64,000 nt of DNA. Origin: Lachnospiraceae bacterium UBA7050 (GTDB lineage Bacteria; Bacillota; Clostridia; Lachnospirales; Lachnospiraceae). The stretch lies in assembly GCA_002493905.1 (NCBI GenBank), contig DLAJ01000022.1, positions 39,759 to 103,758 on the forward strand. Direction: 5' to 3'. The notes under the pieces are model-generated. The model had not been told where the DNA came from, ran no database searches, and saw nothing but the letters and a program-made list of their open reading frames with translations. Of this stretch, positions 1 through 8,862 are shown in pieces (the first letter of the stretch is position 1; each line of letters begins with the position of its first letter). Both the position numbers and the translations under genes were made by a program.

Positions 1-33
1 ACAACAATCCAGTAATTGGATTGTTGTTTTTTT
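1..33 (+). terminator. Intrinsic terminator of an upstream gene outside the window
   Basis: A 10-bp perfect stem (1-10 with 18-27) with a 7-nt loop is followed by a run of seven T. It reads on the + strand and must end a gene that lies before the window. Confidence 0.85.
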
Positions 34-71
34 CATATATCTGTTATGAAAGAATATGCGGGAGGCGGAGC

Positions 72-884
72 ATGATGGAGAGAAACAAAGATACCGGGAG
101 CAGGGGAAGATCATCCCGCGCATGGCGGCTGTACCGGGCGTGTGGTAGAAGGGTCAGACAGGTGCGCACGGACGTCGTATTCGTTATCCTGGGAATGATG
201 CTTTTGACTGCAGCGGCGGTTGTGACAGCGTTTGAAAAAAGACAGGATACGGGGACGGTTCAGACTGCGGGTGCGCCAGATGCTTCAAATATAGTAATTG
301 TGATTGATGCCGGACATGGGGGAAGGGACAGTGGAAAAATTTCGGTGGATAATGTCACTTATGAAAAGGATATTAATCTTGCAATCGCCTATAAGCTGAA
401 AGGTTATCTGGAGGCGGAGGGTATTACGGTTATTATGACGCGGGAAACGGATGACGGGCTTTATGTGGAGAGCGACAGCAATAAAAAAGCAGCGGATTTA
501 CGCCGCCGCATTGAAGTGATTGAACGTGCTGCGCCTGTGCTTGTTGTCAGCATCCATCAGAACAGCTATCATGAATCGTATGTGCGCGGAGCACAGACAT
601 TTTATTATACGACGAGCACAGAGAGCAGGGAACTTGCCGAAATTATACAGGAACAACTGTGTCTTTCCCTTGATCCCGAGAATGAGAGAAAAGCAAAAGC
701 AAACGACAGTTATTATCTGCTGAAAAAAACATCCGTTCCCATTGTGATTGTGGAATGCGGTTTTTTGTCAAATCCTGAGGAGGCGGCATTGCTTACGTCC
801 AAAGATTATCAGGACCGGGTAGCATTTCAGATTCATCTCGGTGTTATGCAGTACCTAAACCAGAACAAAAATAATTTATCCTGA
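72..884 (+). CDS. Membrane-anchored N-acetylmuramoyl-L-alanine amidase (Amidase_3, CwlD-like)
   Basis: A 270-residue zinc amidase expected to cleave the bond between N-acetylmuramic acid and L-alanine in peptidoglycan. A single hydrophobic segment at residues 34-53 follows a basic N-terminus, so the catalytic part should face outward. The Amidase_3 fold is seen from IDAGHGG (about 80) through YEKDINLAI, the second zinc ligand region SIHQNSYHE and the catalytic VECGFLSNPEEA near the end. CwlD acts in spore cortex maturation, but this gene could equally be a vegetative amidase. I chose ATG 72, just after the purine-rich GGAGGCGGAG, over the upstream in-frame start at 21. It converges with the LytTR regulator gene, their stop codons lying 1 nt apart. 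Confidence 0.9.
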   Translation: MMERNKDTGSRGRSSRAWRLYRACGRRVRQVRTDVVFVILGMMLLTAAAVVTAFEKRQDTGTVQTAGAPDASNIVIVIDAGHGGRDSGKISVDNVTYEKDINLAIAYKLKGYLEAEGITVIMTRETDDGLYVESDSNKKAADLRRRIEVIERAAPVLVVSIHQNSYHESYVRGAQTFYYTTSTESRELAEIIQEQLCLSLDPENERKAKANDSYYLLKKTSVPIVIVECGFLSNPEEAALLTSKDYQDRVAFQIHLGVMQYLNQNKNNLS

Positions 885-885
885 T

Positions 886-1617
886 TTAGGGAGAGTCTTC
901 ACAGTAATAGGTGAAATATTTTTCACGCAGGGATTGGTAGGACCCTCTGGGAGGATAGATCGTTTTTTGGTTATCCATCTGCAATTCCTGCCGGCTTACG
1001 CTTTCCACATGCTCTAAGTTGACAATGTAGGCGATGCCAACTCTCACAAATTCGGGATATGAAGAAAGCGTTTCGTAAAGTTCCGTCATTGTGATATTCA
1101 GTATACAGAATGTGCCGTCTGAAAAATGGAGGCATTGTTTTTTTCCCTGTGCTTCGCAGAATACAATACGATTGACCAGCACACGGCGGATTTTGCCGTC
1201 GATACGCAGAAGAACATATTTTTTTCGGAGTTCTTCGGTTTCGCCTAAAAAGCGGTTCAATATCGGAAACAGCATGCTTTCCGACAAAGGCTTGACTAAG
1301 TATTGAGCCGCTTCCACACGGAATGCGTCCAGCGCATGGTCCCTGGAAGTGGTCAGGAAAATGATGCGGCTTTTGTTTCCCATTTCACGGAGTGTTTTTG
1401 CCGCGTCAATGCCCGTTTCGTGAGGCATGTAAATATCTAAAATAATCAGGTCCGGCGTATATTTTTTTGTGCGTATGTGATCAATCAGCTTTGCTGCTGT
1501 CTCGAAACGTTCTATTTTAATAGCAGCGTCTGGATGTTCCGTTTCGTAGTTGTGAAGGATTTGTTCTGTTTTATCTAATTCTGCTGTTTCATCATCACAG
1601 AGCGCGATCAAGTACAT
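886..1617 (-). CDS. LytTR-family response regulator (AgrA-like)
   Basis: A 243-residue response regulator. The N-terminal receiver domain shows the acidic pocket (LCDDE) and the phospho-acceptor Asp in LIILDIYMPHETG. The C-terminal half is a LytTR DNA-binding domain (VNRIVFCEAQGKKQ). It lies 14 nt downstream of the GHKL kinase gene and is almost certainly its partner. Start is ATG 1617 behind AAAGGAG, not the upstream in-frame ATG at 1641, which would overlap the kinase gene. Known AgrA proteins respond to cyclic peptides, but no agrB or agrD is visible nearby, so the signal is unknown. Confidence 0.9.
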   Translation of the reverse strand: MYLIALCDDETAELDKTEQILHNYETEHPDAAIKIERFETAAKLIDHIRTKKYTPDLIILDIYMPHETGIDAAKTLREMGNKSRIIFLTTSRDHALDAFRVEAAQYLVKPLSESMLFPILNRFLGETEELRKKYVLLRIDGKIRRVLVNRIVFCEAQGKKQCLHFSDGTFCILNITMTELYETLSSYPEFVRVGIAYIVNLEHVESVSRQELQMDNQKTIYPPRGSYQSLREKYFTYYCEDSP

Positions 1618-1631
1618 GGAAGTAGCTCCTT

Positions 1632-2963
1632 TCAAAAACATGAATCGGTGGATTCCTGTGGAATGTTTATGATCAGCCGGAAGAGGAATACACCGTTATT
1701 ATTTTTGAAGTCATATTCTCCGCCGTATTTTTCGGATGTTTTAATGATGCTTAATACACCGATGCCGCCGGTAGCTTCAGGATTTGGCTCACAGTTTTTG
1801 ATTTCAGCATCCGGGCGGCAGGTATTGCTGCAGCGGATGACCAGCTTATTGTTTTTGCGATGTATGATTAATTGGATAAAGCATTCTTTATGACTGTCCT
1901 GTTTCTTTGCTTCTATGCATCCGTAAATAGCGTTTTCATAAGCATTCGCCAGAATCGTTACCAAATCGATATTAGGAATTGGCAGATTTTCCTGGAGTTC
2001 TATATCCAGTGTTACCTTAATGTTCTGTTTCTGTGCATGATCAGTATATGCCATAAGGAGATTGTTTACCGCGATATTGGGACAGACAGTTTCTGTAAGA
2101 GGGGATTCTGTCTCTTTGCTGTATTCTTTCAGATATTGGAGCAGTTCTGTATTTTGCCCTCTGCGTGCATACTCGGCAATGACAGCATTATGATGCCTTG
2201 CATCATGCCGGATGCGTTTTCCAGATTCTGCGGCATTTTCCAAAATCTCTAAATTTCGTTCCAAAAGACGCTGGTTCATCTGCATCAGCTGGTTTTCTTT
2301 CAGATATGCCTTCTCTTTACCGATATGAAGGTACAGGCGGAATATCAAAAGTTGTAATGCACCGGTTAAAAAGAGGTTCATAAAAATCTGAAAAAGACGG
2401 TAAGGGGTAGTCTGATCCAGGCTGCTTGGATTCAAAATATATCCGATCCCAAACAAAAGGCTCAGGATCATGATGGTAATACTGAAGCGGTCGATTTCCT
2501 GTTCCACATAGTAGGAAAAGCCCCGGATGGAAGTTTTTATTTTTTTCTCTATAAAATAAGCCATCATTACAATGAGAAGGACCCGCATGATCATATCCAC
2601 CCAGATATTCCCGTGAAAGAAAATGATGGAGGTTTCAATTGCACCGATCAGAAATACCGCTAACAGGTAAAATGTAAGAACCAGTTTATAAATGCGCAGG
2701 TAGATTGGATCGATACTCATGAAAAGGGAAAAAACGGCAAAACAAAGATACATGGTGAGTGCGGACATTTTAGCGCAGCTCTCCCAGTCAAGTATATACC
2801 AAACGCCGGCCGCAGAAAGAAGAATCATGCTGAAGCAGGTATAGCAAATTACAGTTTTCATCAAGTGATAGCGCTGTTCGCTCATTTGAAAAAACAAGAA
2901 CGTGACGCCGGCAATGCTGATTGCCCATCGCAGCAGAGCGATATAAACGGACCCCCCTAGCAT
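1632..2963 (-). CDS. GHKL sensor histidine kinase (AgrC-like)
   Basis: A 443-residue membrane kinase. About the first 210 residues form five to seven hydrophobic segments, as in AgrC. A short coiled coil follows, then the phospho-acceptor region RIRHDARHHNAV, the N box NAYENAIYG and the glycine-rich TGGIGVLS of a GHKL ATPase. It is the first gene of a two-gene operon with the LytTR regulator. GGAAGGAGG precedes ATG 2963. In the AgrC family the membrane part binds an extracellular peptide; that function here is inference only. Confidence 0.88.
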   Translation of the reverse strand: MLGGSVYIALLRWAISIAGVTFLFFQMSEQRYHLMKTVICYTCFSMILLSAAGVWYILDWESCAKMSALTMYLCFAVFSLFMSIDPIYLRIYKLVLTFYLLAVFLIGAIETSIIFFHGNIWVDMIMRVLLIVMMAYFIEKKIKTSIRGFSYYVEQEIDRFSITIMILSLLFGIGYILNPSSLDQTTPYRLFQIFMNLFLTGALQLLIFRLYLHIGKEKAYLKENQLMQMNQRLLERNLEILENAAESGKRIRHDARHHNAVIAEYARRGQNTELLQYLKEYSKETESPLTETVCPNIAVNNLLMAYTDHAQKQNIKVTLDIELQENLPIPNIDLVTILANAYENAIYGCIEAKKQDSHKECFIQLIIHRKNNKLVIRCSNTCRPDAEIKNCEPNPEATGGIGVLSIIKTSEKYGGEYDFKNNNGVFLFRLIINIPQESTDSCF

Positions 2964-3095
2964 AATATCCTCCTTCCGACCGATAACAGACTGTCAGAAT
3001 GAAGTATAAATGTCAGATAGGGTCGAAAAAAGTGATTTGGTATCATTCGCACTTTTTTGGGTATCCATTGTCTGCATACAATTTCGCGCGGCATT

Positions 3096-3890
3096 TTATT
3101 TCGGACTGTTTTTTTGCGACATCGTGGTGCCCGCGACGGTCGGAGCCATCAGTATGCGGCCGGAACCGCGGTAAACATTGACAAAGCCTTCACCGCTGAC
3201 AGCAGAACCAATCAGAGATTTTGATGATTTCTCAACAGTAAACTGAAGTGTGTTTGACCACGCCACGGCCATATTGCCGTCAATTTTTACCACATCATCC
3301 TGCATGACCAGTTCAATTAATTCCTCACGGGGAACCGGGCTTTCCAGAACGGCAATACCCTGTCCGGAGAGGGAGAGGTTAAACAGACCCTCACCGCCGA
3401 GCAGAGCGGAAGAAATAGAGCGTCTTGCTACAATAGATTCCTGTAACGAGGCATCGCAGGCGAGAAACATGCCGTCGTCTATAACGATGCCGGTTCCCCA
3501 GTTTGCTACATTTTCGAGAAGTATGTATTTGTAGGTCGGCTCCAACATGACATATCCGTAGCCTTGATAAAGCGGTTTGGCTGCTGATTCCCCTGTTGCG
3601 GCGCCTTTGATTGCCTTGCCGAGAAAGTCGCCGACACCGCGGACGTTCGATGACATTTCAACCTGTCCCGCGATCCATTGCATTGCGCCTGCCTGCATGC
3701 GGATGGCGTTTCCGTTCATAACGCAGAGAACCTGCCGTTTCTTAAAATTCATTTCGTGCAGGAAATAAGCGTTAGCGGCGCTGCTCGGCGTGACGCTCAA
3801 ATCCTTCTGATGTTCATAGACGATATAGGAACCCAGTTGTGCAATCTGTGTAAGATTGGGGTTATCCTGAAGATGATTGACTTGTATCAT
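3096..3890 (-). CDS. AIM24 family protein
   Basis: A 264-residue beta-rich protein of the AIM24 (old DUF124) family. Recognisable blocks are the glycine-rich stretch around VRGVGDFLGKAIKG, GYGYVMLEPTYKYI, GEGLFNLSLSGQGIAVLESP and the C-terminal GEGFVNVYRGSGRILMAP. Bacterial members have no settled function. There is no signal peptide or membrane segment. Start is ATG 3890 behind GGGAGG; the upstream ATG at 3920 has no ribosome site. It stands alone between two signalling operons. Confidence 0.85.
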   Translation of the reverse strand: MIQVNHLQDNPNLTQIAQLGSYIVYEHQKDLSVTPSSAANAYFLHEMNFKKRQVLCVMNGNAIRMQAGAMQWIAGQVEMSSNVRGVGDFLGKAIKGAATGESAAKPLYQGYGYVMLEPTYKYILLENVANWGTGIVIDDGMFLACDASLQESIVARRSISSALLGGEGLFNLSLSGQGIAVLESPVPREELIELVMQDDVVKIDGNMAVAWSNTLQFTVEKSSKSLIGSAVSGEGFVNVYRGSGRILMAPTVAGTTMSQKNSPK

Positions 3891-3979
3891 GTGCAGATTC
3901 CTCCCTTTTATTTCCGGCATAGGCGTTTTGCAGTCACCTGCTTTATTATAACTGTAAGAATGTAGGAAGTCAATGAACT

Positions 3980-5401
3980 CTAGTCTTCATTTGTATCAAC
4001 ACAGGGGAGAGAAAATGTAAATTCGCTCCCGGCACCTTCGGTGCTGATGACATTGATATGCTCACCGTGTGCTCGGATGATTTCTTTTGTAATGGAAAGC
4101 CCAAGCCCGGTGCCTTTTTTGTCTTTGCCGCGGGACAGATCGGTTTTATAAAAGCGGTCCCAGATGAATTTCAGACTTTCTTTTGGAATGCCGATGCCGT
4201 TGTCTTTAACGGAAACGAAAATTTTATTATGCTTCTGCGTGGTTTCTATTTTAATGATGGAGTCATGATGGGAAAATTTAATTGCGTTGTCAAGCAGATT
4301 ATAAAGAACCTGCTGAATTTTGCCCATGTCCGCTGTGACGAGCATTTCATCGCCTGTAAGCACAAGTTCGATGCTGATCTGACGTTCACGGCAGGTGCCC
4401 TCGAAAGTCGCAACCGTATTTTTGATCACGCGGTTGATATCAAAATTACTTTTTTCCAATACCATTCCTTCTGTATTCAGGTTGTTTAAGGTCAGCAGAT
4501 TGTTTGTAAGTTTTGTGAGGCGTTCTGTCTCGTTTAAGACGATCTGCAAATATTTCTCGTGCAGTTCAGGCGGTATGGTGCCGTCGAGCATTGCCTGCAC
4601 ATATCCGCTGATGGAGGTCAGCGGGGAACGGAAATCATGCGAAATATTGGCGACAAGCTTTTTTTGATTTTCACCGCCCTGTGCAAGCGCTTCTGCCATG
4701 TAAGAAAGTGAAGCGGCGAGATAACCAATCTCGTCTTCACTGTCAACGGAAAGAGGATAGCTGAAGTTACCGCTTGCAAACTGTTCTGTCGCGTGCGTGA
4801 TCTTGCGCAGGGGGATATAAACCATTTCTGTGAAAAAAATAAGAATGATCAGCGATAACAAAAACAGGATCACCAACAGCAGATAGGAGATATTCAAAAG
4901 GCTGCTGCTCTCGGCTTCAATCTCGCTCATGGGAGAGAGAATGACCACATAGCCTTTCACCTTATAATCGGACGTAATTGGTGCAAAGACACTCAGCATG
5001 TTTTCTTCAAACATGCCGAAAAAGGTGCCAACCGTATAATAGGTGCTGCCTGTCACGGTCGGGTCAAATTCTTCGACAACAACCTGGTTATCTACATCAA
5101 TGGGTTTTCTGGAGTCCACGAGGATTCTTCCGGACGGATTCATGATCCAGATTGTGGCCGAGAGGTAAATGTCGAGCGCATCCAATTGGTTTTTTGCGGT
5201 TTCCAGAGAAATGCGGTTATCGTAGAGTTCCGACGCATAAGTACCTGCGATCATGACCGCTTCCTGATACAGGGCTTCCGCCTTTTCTTTTTTCAGATGA
5301 TCCCGCGTCATGCCGGAGACAAAATTGGCTACGACAAAAAAGCCGAAAAAAGCAAAAATCAGATAGGCAAGCAGAAATTTCCAATACAATGTGCGTTTCA
5401 T
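3980..5401 (-). CDS. Two-transmembrane sensor histidine kinase with HAMP domain
   Basis: A 473-residue kinase: one N-terminal membrane segment (about 10-30), an extracellular sensor of about 135 residues, a second membrane segment (about 170-190), HAMP, then HisKA with ANISHDFRSPLTSISGY, the N box LYNLLDNAIKFS, G1 DNGIGIPKESL and G2 GTGLGLSI. All key residues are present. The architecture is that of PhoR/ResE/WalK-type kinases. It follows its response regulator gene after 81 nt. That gap holds a small stem (GCTGTTA with TAACAGC). Confidence 0.92.
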   Translation of the reverse strand: MKRTLYWKFLLAYLIFAFFGFFVVANFVSGMTRDHLKKEKAEALYQEAVMIAGTYASELYDNRISLETAKNQLDALDIYLSATIWIMNPSGRILVDSRKPIDVDNQVVVEEFDPTVTGSTYYTVGTFFGMFEENMLSVFAPITSDYKVKGYVVILSPMSEIEAESSSLLNISYLLLVILFLLSLIILIFFTEMVYIPLRKITHATEQFASGNFSYPLSVDSEDEIGYLAASLSYMAEALAQGGENQKKLVANISHDFRSPLTSISGYVQAMLDGTIPPELHEKYLQIVLNETERLTKLTNNLLTLNNLNTEGMVLEKSNFDINRVIKNTVATFEGTCRERQISIELVLTGDEMLVTADMGKIQQVLYNLLDNAIKFSHHDSIIKIETTQKHNKIFVSVKDNGIGIPKESLKFIWDRFYKTDLSRGKDKKGTGLGLSITKEIIRAHGEHINVISTEGAGSEFTFSLPCVDTNED

Positions 5402-5482
5402 TGATCATATCCCTCGATGTTGATTTCCGTTATAACCAATGCTGTTACAAAAGCTTCGATAACAGCTTTGGAGCATGCCGCG

Positions 5483-6181
5483 TCAGTGCAGCTCGAATTT
5501 ATATCCGATACTCCAGATTGTGGCAATGCGCCAGTGGGAGTTATCTTTGATCTTTTCGCGCAGACGTTTGATATGGACGTCCACGGTCCGCGTATCACCG
5601 ATATATTCATAGCCCCAGATCTGGTCTAACAGCTGCTCTCTTGTGAAAACGTGATTCGGAGAAGCGGCAAGAAAATATAAAAGTTCCAGCTCTTTCGGCG
5701 GCATATCAACGCGGTGCCCGTTGTATATAACGGAATAATTTGTCCGGTTTATGACCAGATCGGGATATTCCACCTTGTCCACATCTTTTTCCGCCGCTGT
5801 GTTCTGGGCGGGCGTATATCGGCGCAGGACTGCTTTGACGCGTGCGACAAGCTCCTTGGTGTCAAACGGCTTTTCCATGTAATCGTCGGCACCGAGCTCT
5901 AAGCCGAGCACTTTATCAAAAATCTCACCTTTTGCGGAAAGCATGATAATTGGCGTCTGGGAATGCGCGCGGATTTCACGGCAGACCTGATAGCCGTCGA
6001 TACCGGGAAGCATTAGGTCGAGAAGAATCAGATTCGGCTTAAAGGCTTCAAAGCTGGTAAGGGCGGATTCTCCGTCGTTTACGATTTGTGTTTCAAAGCA
6101 TTCTTTTGTCAGATAGAGTGAGATCAGCTCTGCAATATTATGATCGTCATCGACGATCAGGATTTTCTGCTTGTTTACCAT
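5483..6181 (-). CDS. OmpR-family response regulator
   Basis: A 232-residue regulator with a receiver domain (LIVDDDHN, phospho-acceptor in LILLDLMLPGIDG, conserved Lys in YMEKPFDTKEL) and a C-terminal winged helix (PPKELELLYFLAASPNHVFTR region, ending RTVDVHIKRLREKI). It should control genes in response to the adjacent HAMP kinase. I chose ATG 6181 behind AAAGGAGC; the open frame upstream to 6304 overlaps the mutS2 3' end and has no ribosome site. Confidence 0.93.
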   Translation of the reverse strand: MVNKQKILIVDDDHNIAELISLYLTKECFETQIVNDGESALTSFEAFKPNLILLDLMLPGIDGYQVCREIRAHSQTPIIMLSAKGEIFDKVLGLELGADDYMEKPFDTKELVARVKAVLRRYTPAQNTAAEKDVDKVEYPDLVINRTNYSVIYNGHRVDMPPKELELLYFLAASPNHVFTREQLLDQIWGYEYIGDTRTVDVHIKRLREKIKDNSHWRIATIWSIGYKFELH

Positions 6182-6257
6182 CCTGAATGCTCCTTTCGAA
6201 ACTATCTGTTGTATTGGGTATTTCTTAATTACCGGGTCTCTGCCGGTTTTGAAATTC

Positions 6258-8648
6258 TCAATTTTTGAATGTTGCGATTGTGACGCCGGAGTCGCCCTCG
6301 CCAAATTCGCCGAGGCGGTAAGAGTCGATATATTTCAGCCGTTTTAAGTGCTGGTGGATCGCGTTCCTGAGAGCGCCGGTTCCTTTGCCGTGTACGATGC
6401 GCACGCTTGGTACATGCGAAAGGTAGGCGTCATCCAGGTATTTATCAAGTTCTGCAACCGCCTCGTCCACAGTCTTGCCAAGCAGGTTGATTTCCGTCGA
6501 GATATGCATGGATTTGCTGAGACCGGCGGTGCTGCTTCTGCCTGCTTTTTTAACGGAGGCAAGGCGCGTTGCGTCATCGGAGTCCTGCAAAAGGACAAGG
6601 TCATTTATATTTGTCTTTGTACGCATAATGCCGCACATGACAAAGAGGTTTCCGGAAGCGTCAGGAAGCGTGCTCACGGTACCCTTTAAGCCTACAGATA
6701 CGATCTTTACGCTGTCACCCGGCTTTAAGTCGGCGGCGCGGACCTTGGTGTGCTGCCCGGGTCTGACGGAAGGGATTGAGAGCTTTGTGTTCTTTTCACT
6801 GATCTTATTGTTCAGTTTTTGTCTGGATTCTTCCAGTTCACGCATGTCTGCGGAGGAGGAATTCAGACGTTGGAATTTGCGGATGGTTTCGTCAGCGGCG
6901 GCTTTCGCTTCCAACAGGATCGTGCGTGCTTCCTCGTTCGCTTCGCGCAGAATTTTATCGCGGGAGGTGTCGAGCTTCTCCTGCTTTGCCTGTAACTGGT
7001 CTTTTAAGGACTGTGTTTCCCGCTTATATTTATCAATTTCAAGCTGCTGCCGTTCCATGTCGATACGGCGTTTTTCCAGACTGGCGATCACATCCTCGAA
7101 GCTTTCTGCATCTTTGCTGATATGTGTTTTGGCGGACTCGATGATCTCATCAGACAGGCCGAGACGTCTGGAAATCGCGAACGCATTGCTTTTTCCGGGA
7201 ATGCCGATTAAAAGCTTATAGGTCGGCCGCAGCGATTTTACGTCAAATTCACAGCAGGCATTTTCCACATAGTCTGTTGAGAGCGCAAATATTTTCAGTT
7301 CACTGTAGTGGGTCGTTGCCATGGAACGGATGCCGCGGTCATGCAGATAGGTGAGGATCGCAATTGCGAGCGCTGCGCCTTCGGTCGGATCGGTGCCGGC
7401 CCCAAGTTCATCAAACAGGCAGAGAGAGTCGGCGTCTGCATGTTTTAAGATCGTCACAATATTTGTCATGTGGGCGGAGAAGGTGGAAAGACTCTGCTCA
7501 ATGCTCTGTTCATCGCCGATATCCGCGAACACATCCTTGAAAATGCCGAGGCGGGAACGGTCTGCGGCAGGAATATGCAGCCCTGCCTGCCCCATTAAAG
7601 TCAAAAGTCCGACGGTTTTTAGGGAAACTGTTTTGCCGCCCGTATTCGGCCCGGTGACAATCAGCAGATCAAAATCCTCGCCGAGCCGGACGTCGATAGG
7701 AACGACCTGCTTCCGGTCAAGCAGCGGATGACGCCCTTTGCGGATGTCAATGATGTGCTCATCGTTAAAAATGGGCATGGTCGCGTTCATATCCATTGCA
7801 AGCGCGGCCTTTGCAAATATAAAATCCAGCTTTGTCAGTAATTTGGCGTTATTTAGGATTTCCGCGGTGTGCTCTGCCGCGCGGGCGGAAAGGGCCGCTA
7901 AGATGGCAGCGATCTCCTCCTGCTCTTCGATCTCCAGCTGACGGATTTTATTGTTATATTCGACAATGGCGGCCGGCTCGATAAACAGGGTTGAGCCAGT
8001 GGAAGACTGGTCATGGACAATGCCTGTAACCTGCCCCTTATATTCCGCTTTAACCGGAATACAGTAACGGCTGTCGCGCATTGTAACAACAGCGTCCTGC
8101 AAGTAGGGACGCAGCGAAGAGTTGACATATTCTGCCAGCTTATCATGTATTTTATTGTTGATGGAAAGAATATTCCTGCGGATGGAGGAAAGCTTTGCGG
8201 AAGCGTCATCGGCAAGTTCTTCAGCGGACAGGATACACCGGCGGATTTCCCTGTTTAAGTCTGGCAGCAGGACAAGCTGTTCAAAATAAGGGGTCAGGCA
8301 GTCTGCAATGCTGTCTTTTGCATCGGGATTGCCGTAGGCGTAAACACGCTGGGCGCATTCTAAAATGTCGGCGATGCGCATCAGATCGGCAGCCGAAAGT
8401 GCGCGTTCAATTTCAAGAGCGCGGCAGACCGGTCGGATTTCCGTACAGCCTGCGAACGAGAGACGATCCTGACGGAACAGTCTTGTCAGCGCGGCTGAGG
8501 TGTTTTCCTGCGCTTTCGTGATTTCCGTAAGATCGGCGCCCGGACGAAGTTTCCGGCAGAGCTCCTTTGCGGGGGCGCTGTCGGCTTTTGCCACAAGCAT
8601 GTCAATGATTTTATCAAATTCTAATATGCGATATACTTTTTCGTTCAT
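6258..8648 (-). CDS. mutS2: Endonuclease MutS2
   Basis: A 796-residue MutS2, the usual length for Bacillota. It has the MutS core and clamp, an ABC-type ATPase with Walker A TGPNTGGKT and Walker B LCLFDELGAGTDPTEG, a long coiled coil around residues 510-630, and a C-terminal Smr nuclease domain with VRIVHGKGTGALR. The family is known to suppress homologous recombination and, in Bacillus, to act on collided ribosomes. Start ATG 8648 gives the canonical N-terminus. No ribosome site precedes it; instead a sigma-A promoter ends 6 nt upstream, so the mRNA may be leaderless. Confidence 0.95.
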   Translation of the reverse strand: MNEKVYRILEFDKIIDMLVAKADSAPAKELCRKLRPGADLTEITKAQENTSAALTRLFRQDRLSFAGCTEIRPVCRALEIERALSAADLMRIADILECAQRVYAYGNPDAKDSIADCLTPYFEQLVLLPDLNREIRRCILSAEELADDASAKLSSIRRNILSINNKIHDKLAEYVNSSLRPYLQDAVVTMRDSRYCIPVKAEYKGQVTGIVHDQSSTGSTLFIEPAAIVEYNNKIRQLEIEEQEEIAAILAALSARAAEHTAEILNNAKLLTKLDFIFAKAALAMDMNATMPIFNDEHIIDIRKGRHPLLDRKQVVPIDVRLGEDFDLLIVTGPNTGGKTVSLKTVGLLTLMGQAGLHIPAADRSRLGIFKDVFADIGDEQSIEQSLSTFSAHMTNIVTILKHADADSLCLFDELGAGTDPTEGAALAIAILTYLHDRGIRSMATTHYSELKIFALSTDYVENACCEFDVKSLRPTYKLLIGIPGKSNAFAISRRLGLSDEIIESAKTHISKDAESFEDVIASLEKRRIDMERQQLEIDKYKRETQSLKDQLQAKQEKLDTSRDKILREANEEARTILLEAKAAADETIRKFQRLNSSSADMRELEESRQKLNNKISEKNTKLSIPSVRPGQHTKVRAADLKPGDSVKIVSVGLKGTVSTLPDASGNLFVMCGIMRTKTNINDLVLLQDSDDATRLASVKKAGRSSTAGLSKSMHISTEINLLGKTVDEAVAELDKYLDDAYLSHVPSVRIVHGKGTGALRNAIHQHLKRLKYIDSYRLGEFGEGDSGVTIATFKN

Positions 8649-8654
8649 GAACCT

Positions 8655-8683
8655 ATCATAGCATAAACGGTGCTTCTTTACAA
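8655..8683 (-). promoter_or_regulatory. Sigma-A promoter of mutS2 (extended -10)
   Basis: On the - strand, TTGTAA (8678-8683), a 17-nt spacer and TATGAT (8655-8660) with an upstream TGC. The -10 box ends 6 nt before the mutS2 ATG, which places the expected transcription start at or next to the A of the start codon. Confidence 0.7.
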
Positions 8684-8706
8684 GAAAACGGCAATCGGAT
8701 ATACTG

Positions 8707-8745
8707 AAAAAAGAACATAAAGTGTTCAATGAACACTTTATGTTC
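8707..8745 (-). terminator. Long perfect hairpin with T-tract on the - strand
   Basis: A 15-bp perfect inverted repeat (8713-8727 and 8731-8745) with a 3-nt loop. On the - strand it is followed by six T (8712-8707), the form of an intrinsic terminator. It lies between the divergent mutS2 and HtrA-like genes, where no - strand gene precedes it. It may stop antisense transcription from running into mutS2 or end an unseen small RNA. Confidence 0.6.
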
Positions 8746-8862
8746 TTTGCGAGATTCCGCTGACGCGAAACTCGTGGGGTTACAATTTTATCTGTATGAT
8801 ATCTGTATGAACGAAGCGGGCAGCAGTCAGGCATGAAAAAGGGATGTAAGGCGGGGTGTGGT

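Noticed and set aside
6475..7221. 248-residue ORF antisense to mutS2
   Set aside because: A shadow of the mutS2 reading frame: Ser/Arg-rich composition, no ribosome site and no recognisable domain.
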